Shown in pieces: positions 40,753 through 63,345 of a stretch of 64,000 bases of DNA. The notes below the pieces were generated by a model. It ran no database searches. It saw only the letters and a list, made by a program, of their open reading frames with translations, and had not been told where the DNA came from. Numbering within the stretch: the first letter of the stretch is position 1; every line of letters begins with the position of its first letter. The position numbers and the translations under genes were made by a program. This DNA comes from Sweltsa coloradensis (lineage: Eukaryota; Arthropoda; Insecta; Plecoptera; Chloroperlidae): assembly GCA_024449915.1 (NCBI GenBank), contig JAMZAV010001301.1, positions 289,741 through 353,740 on the forward strand, written 5' to 3'.

Positions 40753-42081
40753 ATCTGGATGATTGATGGATGGTAAATGAGAGTGGTACTCTAGTTTGAA
40801 AAGTTAGCCTATCGTCAGCTGCGATTTTCCAGCTTTGACATAAATCTGAAATTCTGTAATTGTTATGCATCCTTAGACAAAAATATTTATTCTTACGAAC
40901 CACAGCTCAATGCACAAACAACGATCTATTCTCGTAACTCCTAAAACAGAAAATTTGGTCAGAGGGAGGGGGGGGGGGGGGCACAATTTCTATTTTACAT
41001 GAGGTGTTTATAAATATTGATATATTTTTCTTAATTTGCTATTTTTTCATACATCTTTTATTTGTTTCATGATTCATGTTCCAAATTTATGATTAGTTCT
41101 TAGATTGTTAATTGATAAGTTCACATATTATATTTGCACTAGAGGAAATATTTTCTGTTGCGAATAAAGACTTGATAATAAAAATAACATAAGGTTTTTG
41201 TCAAATCAAACTCGTCAAAATACTCCAATCACACTCTAAGCATCGAAAAAAAAACCGGGGTGTGCGCCCCGGTCCCGCACCAACTGCCCCCCCCCCCCAT
41301 TGTTCCCAATCGTGTTTTTTGTTAACCTTGGAAAGAGCATAATATGTATAAGATATTTTTGAATTACACCACTGACTGTACCACCATACCCCTTTCACTA
41401 GTTGAGCTGACCATTGATCTTTGGAAGTTGCAGGAAACTCCACTGTCCTCTAGCTTCATTGACATGTTGATTAGCATTGCAAGGTCTGCCTGAGTTCTTT
41501 GGATTCAATTTAGTGCCATGACCAACGAAGTCAATAGTTGCGTTCTAGAGTTAATGCAAGTAGTAATCCTACTCAGCCAAGAACTCTAAATCAATATGAA
41601 TCTCGGATGGAAATCAAACTGTGTCAAAATCAATCTCAACAGCTTTTGACTCCAATTAATCCAGCTTTTGACGTGGTGCCTTGTGCTAGGAATGCTTTTT
41701 GGCTACATAACGTAAAATAATATATAAAATTAAACTATGCGCCCTAACAGAAGACTTGCTCATGTGGGTATTCACCTTCTTACGTAAAATCAATGTTTTC
41801 TATGTTATGTATTTTGTATTCTGAAGTTGAATAAAGCGTGCTAAAAACTCATTCTAGAACCTGAATCTGATGATAAGGAATCTAATCCGTGCAACTGAGT
41901 AAACATTAAACTGTATTGTGACTGGTACGAGTGGTACTTGTGATTTTTCGGAGCGGTTTTCACTTTATATTTACTTACTATAGATGTTCAATATCATTGA
42001 ACTTGACCGATTATGCTTTTCCACAACTTCATCTAATGGGACCTATTCAAGATACAAGGAAGCTTCGCAAACGTCTTTTCA
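40753..42081. other. Unassigned, with G and C homopolymers
   Basis: G run at 40968-40981 following aaatttggtcagaggga, a phrase also found at 46111 in hAT5, so this may be a degraded relative. C run at 41287-41298. No end pair or duplication found. Confidence 0.35.
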
Positions 42082-42678
42082 GGCGCGTTGTTGGATGTGG
42101 ATGAGCGTAATTGAGATGGTGCATTGAGCTGCCATGAGTTCATGAGAAATAATTTTTCGATTGCGCTCAAATTTCACACGAATATATTAATTCATAAAGT
42201 TAAGGTTCTGTGAAAAAATTATTACAATCGGAAATAGCATGAAGGTGTAATGTGTCGAAGACATTTTTTTTTAAATCGAAAAAATAGTAAAATTGCGATT
42301 TTCATGAGAAATAATTTTTCGATGGCGCTCAAATTTCACACGAATATATATTAATTCATAAAATTAAGATTCAGTAAAAAAGTCTTTTCAATCGGATAAA
42401 GCATGTAGGTGTAAAAAGTTAAAGAAATGTTTTTTAAAAATCGTAAATAATCGTAAAATTGCGATTTTAATAAGAAATAATTTTTTGATTGCACTAAAAA
42501 ACGTGGCAGTTCTAAGTTCAGAGATTTCAAAGGTCTCCAGAAAATTTCATCACAATTAGAGTATCGGTTTAGCCGGAATCGTGTTAACAAACAGACAAAA
42601 ATACAAAAAAAACATTCCCGATTTTTTTCTTCAGTGTAGTAGAGTGGAATCTTCACTTCGCTCGCTACGCTCATCCAA
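42082..42678 (-). mobile_element. Helentron-like element D8 (beta, eroded CTAG end)
   Basis: Right end cgctacgctcatccaa intact. The left shows only gcgcgttgttggatg...atgagcgtaattgaga. Beta repeat units inside, and the beta end phrase cagtgtagtagagtgg. Confidence 0.82.
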
Positions 42679-42989
42679 TAAACTTTCAGATCCCTACAAG
42701 ATTTACAAGAAAATAACATCCCTTTCAAAATTCTATGTGCGCGTATTGATGTTTTTTCAATTTTTCCCCGAACAACCGAATTCAAGACACGTACAACAAA
42801 TTATTAGCCATCGATACAGAAATTTACGTCAACCATATGAAACTTCACTCAATATACCAATATGACTCATTAATCACTTATCCATTTACCTTTCTCATTC
42901 ATCTTGCTTTTTACTCCTTTTTATATTTATTTACACTTTTGTAATTCAAGTTTTAGTTATTGTATTAATTTTTTAAATCATTTTAATTT
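42679..42989. other. Unassigned sequence
   Basis: AT-rich. Nothing supported. Confidence 0.35.
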
Positions 42990-43714
42990 TTGGATGAGCG
43001 AAGCGAAGATTCCATTCAACTACACTGGAAAAAAAATCCGTAATGTTTTTTTTCTGTTTGTATTATTGTGTGTTTGTTAACACGATTCCGGCTTAACCGA
43101 TACTCCAATAATTGCGATGACATTTTCTGGAGACCTTCGAAATCTCTGAACTTAGACCTGCCACGTTTTTGAGTGCAATCGAAAAATTATTTCTCATGAA
43201 AATCGCAATTTTACGATTTTTTCCGTTTTTCTTGATTTTTTCTTTTTGTATTTTAGTGTGTTTGTTAACACGATTCCGGCTTAACCGATACTCCAATTGC
43301 GATGACATTTTCTGGAGACCTTCGAAATCTCTGAACTTAGACCTGCCACGTTTTTGGATACAATCGAAGAAATATTTCTTATGAATATCGTACTTTTACG
43401 ATTTTTTGATATATTTTCGTGACATTTAGGCCGATTCTGACCAAACGGGTGGAGCTACAACGTTCATATTTTACATGGACATTAAGGTTATGGTGATGTA
43501 TTGTTTTCTGGAAGAAAAAATTGAAAAAGTTAGCTATAATCCATGGAATGAAGGTTTTAATATGAGTTTTTTTAGAGGTTTATAATAACAATTAACGAGT
43601 AACAATAGAAACTTGACAACAATCACCTACAATGCATTTAAAAAGCACTTGCAAAGGAAAAGTGATCCTATACGCAAACTAAAAACTTACAAAAAGCTCA
43701 TACATCAACGCGGG
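42990..43714 (+). mobile_element. Helentron-like element D9, beta/alpha chimera
   Basis: Starts TTGGATGAGCGAAGCG with beta left sequence. The block gtttgttaacacgattccgg...ctgaacttagacctgccacg occurs twice (about 43073-43165 and 43260-43352). It then switches to alpha sequence (gaccaaacgggtggagctac onward) and loses the CTAG end after catcaacgcggg. Confidence 0.82.
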
Positions 43715-43850
43715 TATTTAATGATTTGTCTAAAGTGTTTATAACGCCTTAAATTGTGATAAATATGTCATTTGAATTGTTAAGTTTTAGTTACCCGACG
43801 CTTGTGGGTTGGTATACCTGTTGTTAGAGGCAAATACATATAATATAATT

Positions 43851-44400
43851 CAGGGGTGGACAATTACCGGTCGCCCGCTCGCCCGGGCGAGTAAAAATTT
43901 CATGCTGGCCCCTAAATCATCAAGAAGTAAAATATACATTTTCATTTTCACTTTTTTTTTTTTTTTTAATGGAATGGTTCAGATCTTGTTAATTTTGATC
44001 CAACAAAATCTGTGGAACACTGGTATTTTAAAACCAAAGGACAGAGACATGTGCAAGGTCACCGACAGACAGACTACCACTAACGTAGCGACTACCAGTG
44101 CATCCTAAAAATAAAAATTATTATTAATAAAACAAGCACCTTGCAGCATATATTGGTGAGTGTTTTTCATTTATTGATGCAACATTGGCTAGCTACTTCC
44201 ACAAGTTATTATTGATACAATTTCGCTTTAAATAGCGTTTTAGGCAGTCGCACGTTTACCAATACCCAAAAAAAATTCGCTTTTGGCGAATTTGCCTCCG
44301 GCGGCTGGGGCTTCACCCCATACCCCAGCTGTACCCCCAAAGTGCTGGCCCCTAGAAATTTGTTGCTGGCCCCTAACTTTTGTGGATTTGTCCACCCCTG
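43851..44400. mobile_element. hAT-type element hAT4 (CAGGGGTGGACAA ends)
   Basis: CAGGGGTGGACAA at both ends in inverse orientation. The phrase gctggccccta occurs once near the left end and twice near the right. Flanks are (TATAA)-rich, so the 8-base duplication cannot be read cleanly; a short (TATAA)n runs from 44401 to 44422. No transposase. Confidence 0.82.
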
Positions 44401-44424
44401 TATAATATAATATAATATAATAAA

Positions 44425-45159
44425 AATAGACGAGTTTGTATGTGAACATGGGTTCTTAGTTGCTATGCGTTTGTCAATTCGTGTAATTTCCCATATAAAA
44501 CACCAAAGTAACAAGAGGCTAAATTCTGACATTCTTTCATACACAATTCATAACGTATTTAATTTCTTGTTAGTAAAAATGATATTTTTAAAATTCAAAC
44601 AAATGGAATTAGAAACTATTAATTATGAACAAACTTTTACTTTTATTCATACAAAAACTTGGACCGTAACGTTTTCGCCGGGGTATTTTCCCAAGTTATA
44701 CGATTAGATATTTTTATTTGGCAGTAAAATTGCTCATTACCGCTTCGTCTTGTATTGTCTGCATCGGAATCAGCTGAAAGTGCTACATAACAAGCAGTCA
44801 CTCAAAGTGATGATTGGCTGCAGTGCAAGGAAAGCAGAACCCACTTTCGGATTCATTTCCTATACTGATTACTGAAACCGTACAGTAATTAGCTAGCGGT
44901 GCGGAAACTATTAAAATAGAGACAAAAGCAACTAACTAATTACTACAGTTGAGATTTAAGAAATTATTCTCAAAACTAAAGAATGTGATTGTTAATATCT
45001 CTTTGGAATTTGGAAGGAATTCGATTTCTTGAGCGAACGATTATAAAAATGGTCTTTGAATTTTTATGGATATAACATTATACTTAGTATACATTCTTTT
45101 GTAAGTAATTATTTTCTAGTAACGCAAAAAAACTGGTGAATTCTTGAAATTATTCTTCA
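44425..45159. other. Unassigned sequence
   Basis: An 80-codon AT-rich plus frame (44465-44707) lacks coding signs. Confidence 0.35.
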
Positions 45160-45535
45160 GGTCGGGGACTAAGTTATTAACATCTGATGTGGACTTACGT
45201 CCATTAGTTCTTGGCTTAGGAATGTGTATACAGTGGCTATGGAGCCGTCCTAGCAACGAGGCACATAGTAAATACATTCTAAGGCTGTTCCGAATCAGCC
45301 TTGTTGATTCTGGTGCTGTCTGCGGTTGGAATCGTATCCAACTTTATTGATCGGTGATTCCTACGTAAATATGCCGGTCTCTAGTTGGTCATTGTTCGCT
45401 CGTCCATGGTGACATCGCCTACAGGGTTGATTGGTATGCTTTTTATAATATCCCCCACAGAAAATCTGTTAAATGTGACTGAGTGGCCTAGACTCTAAAT
45501 TCGAATTTTTGTATTTATTAATTTATTTATTCCAC
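45160..45535 (+). mobile_element. SINE family A, old divergent copy A10
   Basis: Body and tail in order (gtcctagcaacgaggcacat; ttgttgattctgg; tgactgagtggcctagactc) but with many changes and no head. Confidence 0.8.
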
Positions 45536-45651
45536 TCTTATTTCTGTATAATTCCTTAACAATTGAAATCATTAAAGGAACAATATTAAGAACGTTTTTC
45601 CAATTCCACAAATTTCCTTTTTTACTTAAAAGGGAACATGTTTTTTTCAGT

Positions 45652-45790
45652 GGCTTTGTTAGTCATTGTTAGCTCGTCCATGGTGACAGCGCCTACAGGG
45701 TTGGCTTGGTCTGCTTTAAATCTAATGTCCCCCACAGAAAATCTGTTATGTGACTTAGTGGGTAGACCATAAATACGAATGTATCAATTT
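45652..45790 (+). mobile_element. SINE family A, truncated divergent copy A11
   Basis: gctcgtccatggtgacag, cctacagggttggcttggtc, agtgggtagaccataaatac. It shares the gctcgtccatggtgaca variant with A10, so both belong to one older subfamily. Confidence 0.78.
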
Positions 45791-46089
45791 ATGCATTTAG
45801 TTATTTAATTGTAAAATAAGTGCAGTGACATCGTATTATTTAGTGGACTTGTTAGAATGTAAAGCTGTTGCATATTTAACGACCATGCAGCAGCGCAACA
45901 AAGCATGATACCTCTGCCTGGACCACAGTCGCAATCATTAGCTGCCTGGATGCCTCCCTTGTTCGCAGGTCACAGAACAATAGGTGGGTTTAAACTGTAC
46001 ATTCGCGGGGAAATGTATCCTGTTGATTACATTAGTCGCCCTTAGCTGCATGGGGCCCCTGAGAGGGGAGCGAGGCTTATCGAGACGCA

Positions 46090-46719
46090 GTGGCGCAACT
46101 ACAACCACCCCTACTCTTAAATTTGGTCAGAGGGATGCAAGGGAGGCACAATTATATAAACTTCCAATCTTCACACTGTTATAAATTTCTGACGAAACCT
46201 CACTGAAATCTAGTATAATACCAAGGACCATTTGCAGAGACAGGTATTTGGGGTGAAAATAAAGGTCAACTTTCATTTTTATTGTACCCAAAAGCGGTGA
46301 ATGGTGGTGAAAATAATTCAACATTTAGTTGAAAGCTCTATATCTCTCTCCCCCTGATTTTTTTTTTTATTATTTTGGGTGTGGTACCTTGAAAAAGAAT
46401 TGCAGATTGCAATAAAATGTAGTTATGAGAATTCAGCGGCAGGTATTTGTGGACCGTGGTGGAACTTATTGCATCTTTGGTTTTGTTCTGACCGAAAGCG
46501 GTGAATATGGTGTTGAAAATAATTTATTATTTACGGTTTTTAGCGGTGAAAATTTCGTTTTTACCGTAAATACCTGCCTCTCACCATTTGTAATGTTAAA
46601 CATGAAAATATCTTAGGTTATGCTCCCCCCCCCCACCCCAATGTAGCTCTATACATACTCCCCGAAACAGTTATTTTCATGGGCAATATTCGTCCCCGAA
46701 AGGCTAGTTACGCCACAGT
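46090..46719. mobile_element. Probable hAT remnant hAT5
   Basis: CAGTGGCGCAACTA at the left and TAGTTACGCCAC at the right (inverse). The flanking 8-mers do not match convincingly. The interior repeats gcaggtatttg-like phrases and gcggtgaa. No transposase. Confidence 0.5.
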
Positions 46720-46959
46720 CGCCCAGGGCGATTGAGGGAGTCGTCGTCGTCGTCAGCGGCGTGTAAGTTCGTCCGTTTATTTGACTAATTTCGACTTTTT
46801 CGCCGACTCAGCGGGAACTTATTATAAGCCACTTGTTATAACCAATCACTAGGGTTGTAAATTGAAATTCAGTCTTCGCTGACCGTCGTCAGTGCTGCCC
46901 GGCTGTAGTCTTTTTGTGCGCCTCTTTGGCAAACCATATGAAGCGCAATTATGGAAACC
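46720..46959. other. Unassigned GC-richer sequence before C3
   Basis: gtcgtcgtcgtcgtcagcgg and ctgaccgtcgtcagtgctgc phrases. It may be the 5' part of C3, but C1 and C2 have different 5' parts. Confidence 0.35.
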
Positions 46960-47312
46960 AACTTTCGTTTTTCTTTTTTAATGATTTTTTTTCTTTTTTT
47001 TCTTCTTTCTTTTTTTCTTTCTTTTTTTTTCTTTTTTCATTTCTTTTCATTTAATTTCCTCACCCCTTTTTATATTTGATTCAGTCATTAAATACATTTA
47101 ATATCATTTTTATTTGTAACCAAATGGTTGTGTTCAATGCATTGTTGTTGTAATGCTACTATTTCAAATATTTACTTAGGCCTAAATGTAGTTTATTGTT
47201 GTTTCTGCATCTATGTAATTAGATTTATTTAGTTGTCCTCCTTTGTAAATCAGTTTTTATAACTGAATAGGATAGACGTTAAATAAATAATAGTAAATAA
47301 ATAATAAATAAG
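46960..47312 (+). mobile_element. Interspersed repeat family C, copy C3
   Basis: T/C-rich block, then the shared tail to gataggatagacgtt-type end and (AAAT/AATA)n. Best preserved tail of the family: gtcctcctttgtaaatcagt then tttta...actgaataggatagacg. Confidence 0.75.
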
Positions 47313-48494
47313 TGGTTGGGCGATGGGTTTACGATTCATTATAATAGATATGTAAATCACTGGGAATCTCTGAGATTTCCCGGCAAACCAGAGAAAGATG
47401 ATCTTGTCAAAAGGTATGAACAAATCTGGTCGTTTGTCCCTTTGAGGAAAACGAAATTCGTCAACTGAAAACGGACGAACCATACAGAGACGTAGGCAAG
47501 GATGGGGGGGGGGGGTATTTTGGCGGCTTATCCCTCCCAAATTCTGAAAAATATTTTTATTTTTAAGGTTAAATAATTAAAAGTTAATGAAAATTAAAAT
47601 TAAATTAAAGAAAGTTGAAGAAGAAGAAAAGAGAATTAGATTTAAAGAAAATTAAGAAAATTAAGAAAGAAAATTAAAGAAAATGAAATCAAACAAATTA
47701 TTATCTCGACTGATGAACTGTACGAAATCATATGATTAAGTAATCAATATATCCGAAAAAAATTATAAATGACAGTAAAGGACATCAATACTCAGTACGC
47801 CCCTGTTATATCAGATTTTCAGTATCGTAAAACAGTCGGAAAAGCAGACCTTTTAAGATGTTTTTGGACATTTTGACAGATTCTAATTTCTAAACACTAG
47901 AATATTAGGTAGAGTTAATAAGGGGAAGTAGTGCTATAATAGTGATACCATCATTAATGTTAACATAATTATGTTCAATTTCATACGTTTGTGACTAAAT
48001 ATTTCTGAGAAATTTGAAACCAAGTAAAAGAGCATGTTCACACGTTATTACAAACATACCTCGTCGTTTATTTATTTTATTTATTAATATATTGCGTTAT
48101 TTTTTTTATATTAAACGCTATCCCCATTATAACAATATAATATAAAACAAACTAATAAACATAATAATAATAAAACGAACATCACGCGGTACGGGTTTAA
48201 TTTTGACCCACTTGATTATTATCATAAAAGATTTGTTTTGTTACGATTTGAAGCACTTCACATAATAAATTATGTTTTCCTTGAAGGAATCTAGCAAAAT
48301 CAAGAAATTAAAATCCATTACGTACGTTCTACCGAGCGTTGATCACATTCACCACTCTAATGATTCTCTCCCCTTCAAATAGTTGCATGTTACGAGCAGT
48401 TACGAGGAGAATTTCACTGGGAATAACTGAATTTATGAATATTTTATAGAAACGAAAGCTCATTAATACGTTCATTGCTGTTATTCGGTGATGC
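47313..48494. other. Unassigned sequence before the satellite
   Basis: G run near 47504-47514 after agacgtaggcaaggatgg, and a purine-rich stretch at 47600-47690. No exon supported. Confidence 0.4.
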
Positions 48495-59013
<10,519 letters not shown>

Positions 59014-59099
59014 TGATTTCATCTGGGTTATATATGAGCGCGAGCGATAGAAGGGAAAACAAAACTTTCTTTGTTTTGTTAGGAATGTACACGATTGAG

Positions 59100-59830
59100 A
59101 GATAAAAATGTATTTATTTATTTAAAGTGGTATTCACCTGCTAAACTCAAAACATTCAGGCTAACTAGTAATGAATTTAGCAATTAACAAAAAAATTATC
59201 GGGGCCACCATGACCTCCCAAAAAATGTTTAAACTTGTTTTTTTTTTCGAGCTAGGTCCCATCGGCAAAAATCTCCCATAAGAAATAACATGGGGACGAT
59301 CTTTATGCCCCGTGACCTTGGAGGATTTTGATCCAAAAAATATTGGCATTATTGATGTACTCTACAGCCATGTATGTGAATCCTCTATTTTAGTTTTGTA
59401 ATTTGGGCAAGTGGCCGGTCAAAATAATATGCTGATTACCAAGATGGGGTGTAAATTTTGAAAGCATATATTTGCGTGTTGAAGTGTACATGTGTGCACA
59501 GTTTCAAGGCATCCATTTTAGATTTGTATAATGCTCTAGTATCTATGTGGAACAAAAATGAAGCAGGTTAAAGTCGATTTAAGAAATTTCAAAACACCAA
59601 TTTTCGCAAATTTCTGGATCAACCAAATTGAAAAATTCGTGTTAAATAACAGTTACAAGATAGTTTTTTTCAAACGGTTATTTTAGTGTAGTTTTAGACT
59701 ATAGATTATCTGGTAAAAAAAAATTTTTTTGGGGTAATAGTCCCTTTAACGTCTATCCAATTCAGTTATAAAAACTGATTTACAAGGGAGGATATCTCAA
59801 ACTAATCACATAAATGCAAACAAATAGACT
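59100..59830 (-). mobile_element. Repeat family C, copy C4, interrupted by I2
   Basis: tatttattta at 59110 and TTAAcgtctatccaattcag at 59746 are the two sides of one minus-strand C tail, split at its TTAA by I2. Confidence 0.75.
59126..59745. mobile_element. TTAA-target element I2
   Basis: Inverse-orientation copy of I1 without D6, flanked by TTAA (59122-59125 and 59746-59749). Shared phrases include ggggccaccatgacctccca and tttcgcaaatttctggat. It gives the empty site for D6. Confidence 0.85.
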
Positions 59831-59854
59831 CAAGTTAAACAAAGTTTTAAATAG

Positions 59855-59928
59855 TAATAACAGAGTCGATAAAGAAGTTTCTTCGTAGAGACACCACGAG
59901 GAAACTTCTTTATTGACTCTGGTTATAT
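59855..59928. repeat. Perfect-looking 28-bp-arm hairpin
   Basis: taacagagtcgataaagaag then tttc, an 18-base loop, and gaaacttctttattgactct then ggtta. Only about two mismatches in the stem. Confidence 0.85.
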
Positions 59929-60174
59929 TACTACAACAATGTATATTTTAGACAGCAATTTTGATAACATATAATTGGATATGAACAATATTTACTAAGT
60001 GAATATCATTTAAATGAATCAAATATAAAAAGAAATAAGAGAAAGATAAAAAATAAACGAGTAATAGCCAAAAGATCATTCTTAAACTTTGGTTTGTGTA
60101 TGTCCACTGTAAAGTTTGTCCAGCAAAAGTATTTTTTTTAATTTCTCGATCATTTCGGGATCAAACTAAAGGTA

Positions 60175-60300
60175 TTTTTGGAGTTGGACAATTGTGAAGG
60201 GATGTCCGAGGGCTGTTTAAGAGGACTCAATCCCTTGGATTCGCATTATCGACTCATAAACCGTAAGGAATACTCTCAGTCAGAATTGCAGATGGATGGA
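60175..60300 (-). mobile_element. SINE family H, divergent fragment H4
   Basis: gttggacaattgtgaaggga, tgtccgagg, aggactcaatcccttg... as in H2 and H3. The head side is eroded. Confidence 0.7.
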
Positions 60301-60956
60301 TTCGGCCGTGTTCTCTTGCATCAGAGTATCGCGCTTTACGCTTGTGCTATACATAAGGGCAAGATTAAATGGTAAATAAAACTTATGAATTTCGTTGAAT
60401 AAAATTCCTAAATTCGTGTTAAAAATGGACAAAAATATGCATATTTCGGTAAATAAAGTACCAATTTTGGTAAAATATTAGATCTTAAAAGCAATACTTT
60501 ACTTTAATACAGCGTTAGGAGCGAACTTACAATATTGATGCAGTGTGTGTCAGTTAAAAATGCAAATTTAATAACGTTAATTTTCTAATTCAATACGATG
60601 AAATTAATATTTCTTCAGTTGCATTACAAATGCTTTGGACAAGGTGCCATTACGCGTAATTTCACCATTTGTATTGACAATAATAATAGAGTTTTCAGTG
60701 AATGATACAGATATATTTGTATTTTTTGCACTTCAAAATCATTAATTTCGGTATAAAAACCAATTTTATCTCAATTTCGGTATAAAAAACTAATTTCTCC
60801 CAATTTCGTTGTAAAAGCTATTATACCGCCACTATACTTACGAAAAATGCGGGGCTCTAGCTATACATCGTGTTGGTCCCGCACAAGTCAGGCCCGGTAT
60901 GTATGTTCTGTGCTTGTGTGCGTTCACTGTCACAGTCTTCTCTAGATCTTAGAGCT
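60301..60956. other. Unassigned, with a small tandem repeat
   Basis: Around 60743-60815 the phrase atttcggtataaaa recurs three times at about 33-base spacing. The rest is AT-rich without features. Confidence 0.45.
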
Positions 60957-60964
60957 TTACAACC

Positions 60965-61258
60965 CAGTGGCGGATCTAGGACATAATCATGGGGGGGGGC
61001 GATTTGCGTGTGCATGTACAGTCGTGGGAAAGGGACAGCCCCTCATTAATTGCGCCGCAGGCGAAAATTTTGAAAATCAGGTTTTTAGAGTGCATTTGGT
61101 GCGTTCAGAAAAAAGTGGTGGGCGGAATGCAATACCGAAACAATGTAGTTTGTGTGCGTCAATTTGTTTTGTCGTCATGTTGAGCTTACAATTTACAGCA
61201 TTGGCCTACATTGGAACATAATTATTAACGTTTGATCTTATTTTCAATTTAGCATTTT

Positions 61259-61350
<92 letters not shown>

Positions 61351-61641
61351 TTAAACGTCTATCCTATTCAGTTAAAAAAACGATTTACATAGGAGGACAA
61401 CTTAATAAATCGAATTACACTGATGCAGACACATTTCAGAGTTCTGACAATATAAAGAAAAATTGTTTTTTACTGTTTTTTTTAAATAAATAGCGAAAAT
61501 TTTGAAAATCAGGTTTTTAGAGTGAATTTGGTGCGTGCACAATAAAATAATAAAATAATTAAATTATTTTATTTTTTTTATTTTTAGACAATCATGGGGG
61601 GGGCGATCGCCCCACCGCCCCCCCCCCTGTATCCGCCACTG
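60965..61641. mobile_element. hAT-type element hAT6 with nested C5
   Basis: CAGTGGCGGATCTAGG and the inverse CAGTGGCGGATACAGG, flanked by the exact duplication TTACAACC (60957-60964 and 61642-61649). G/C runs lie at both ends. A segment starting gcgaaaattttgaaaatcag occurs twice (61064 and 61493), on either side of C5. Confidence 0.92.
61253..61490 (-). mobile_element. Repeat family C, copy C5, with (TTTA)n tail
   Basis: (ATTT)n of about 90 bases (61260-61352), then ttaaacgtctatcctattca and the family tail in minus orientation to about 61460. Nested inside hAT6. Confidence 0.8.
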
Positions 61642-61654
61642 TTACAACCTAGAG

Positions 61655-62901
61655 CAGGGGTCGGAAACCTACGGCTTCTTAGTGGGTCTAGCCTGGCTCT
61701 ATAGTTTCTAAAACCCAGAGTCAACTTAGTCATCCTGCAGCTGTCAACATGAGTAACGCGAATAAACGCGAACTATCCAATGAAAATAGTTCATTCTAAT
61801 AGTGATTGGACTGATACATTAAGTGTTATTGATTTAAGAATGTAGTAGTTTTCTAATTTCAATAAACAAGTAACATTGAGTGACATTTTGAGTCATACAT
61901 CAGTTTTCCCATGACATATCCAAAAATACTGTGCTGAACTGCAGAAGAAGCCACGAACTATGTAGGTTCTACCTGTTTGTGCGTACCCAATGCAAAAGCA
62001 TTAAAAAATAGCATTAAAGCATTAATTGTTTTAACAATCATGGCTTTAAGTTTAACTGTCCACATACCACATATTAAAATTATCGTTTTAAAAAATCAAA
62101 CACAAAATTAACATTGCTTGAACGGCTCACTATACATAAATTTTTTTTTAAACATATCATGTCCTCCATTTGTACTATAAAAAAATAAAACTGTTATATC
62201 TGGTTATATGATGAAAGCATAACTATTTTTCAATTATTCTACTATGGCTGCAACTAGCAATTACTTTCAAATTTTTGGATGAGCGTAGCGAGCGAAGCGA
62301 AAACTTCAATTTCACTGACCCCTCAAAAAATTTAGCTCCAATGTTTTTTTGTTTGTTTGTTTGTTTGTTTGTCTGTTTGTTCGCACGATTCCGGGCAAAC
62401 GGCATAAGCGATCTTGATGAAAATTGAAGGGGAACCTTCGAAATCTCTGAACTTAGACGTGCCACGTTTTTGGGTACAATCGAAGAAATATTTCTCATGA
62501 ATATCGCACTTTAACGATTTTTTTCGATTTTTAGTGCGATATTTTCGTGACATTTGGGCCGATTCTGACCAAACGGGTGGGGCTACAACGTTCATATTTC
62601 ACATAGACATTAAGGTTATGGTGAGGTAGTACCTTTTGAAAGAAAAAGTTGAAAAAGTTAGTCGGAATCCATAGAATAAAGGTTTTGATATGAGTTTTTT
62701 TGAGGTTTATAAATTAAGAAGTAACATTAGAAACTCGACAACAATCGCCTACAATGCATTCACAAAGCACTTGCAAAGGAAAAGTGGTCCCACGCAAACT
62801 AAAAACTTACAAAAACGCTCATTCATCAACGCGGCGGGACTTTAGCGTTTTCCTAGTCTATAAAAATGGCTCCTAAGACAAAAAAAGGTTACCGACCCCT
62901 G
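61655..62901. mobile_element. hAT-type element hAT7, interrupted by D10
   Basis: CAGGGGTCGGAAACC and the inverse CAGGGGTCGGTAACC, flanked by the exact duplication ACCTAGAG (61647-61654 and 62902-62909). ggctctatag near the left end is matched by ctataaaaatggctc near the right. No transposase; about 665 bases without D10. Confidence 0.92.
62275..62856 (+). mobile_element. Helentron-like element D10, nested in hAT7
   Basis: TTGGATGAGCGTAGCGAGCG to GCGTTTTCCTAG, alpha type, with a (GTTT)n run near 62347. Intact at both ends. Confidence 0.9.
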
Positions 62902-62947
62902 ACCTAGAGGAACAAGTTTGGTCGCCCTCTGCCATCATATACCTCGC

Positions 62948-62963
62948 CCCCCCCCCCCCACCC
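62948..62963. repeat. Poly-C tract
   Basis: C run then cacccccac. The sequence around it is unassigned. Confidence 0.85.
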
Positions 62964-63214
62964 CCACAATCTTCCCACCAACCACTAGGGTCACCAATAA
63001 CATTTTAAATCATCCTTGTTGGAGGGCATTATGACAACAAGCAAACGTATGTCAATCGTAGGTCGTATTTGGTTTAACTAATTTGGTTGCAATAATTTAA
63101 CTTTATATTAAGAATAAATTATATCGGGTCGCGAAAGTAAAGTTCTTGTGAACTATCAATATAATTATATTGTTAATATCCAATTTGAATATGTTATCAA
63201 AATTGTTTTCTCAC

Positions 63215-63345
63215 CATAAATTGTTGTAATATTACTATTTTCATTTTCATATCTAAATTTAGTTCGTTCAGGCTGCATATTATATAATTAGTTATTTAAT
63301 TGACCTCCTTTGTAAATCAGTTTTCACAACTGAATAGGATAGCAA
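63215..63345 (+). mobile_element. Repeat family C, copy C6 (tail only)
   Basis: ttgttgtaatattactattt, a diverged middle, then gacctcctttgtaaatcagt and actgaataggatag. Confidence 0.75.
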
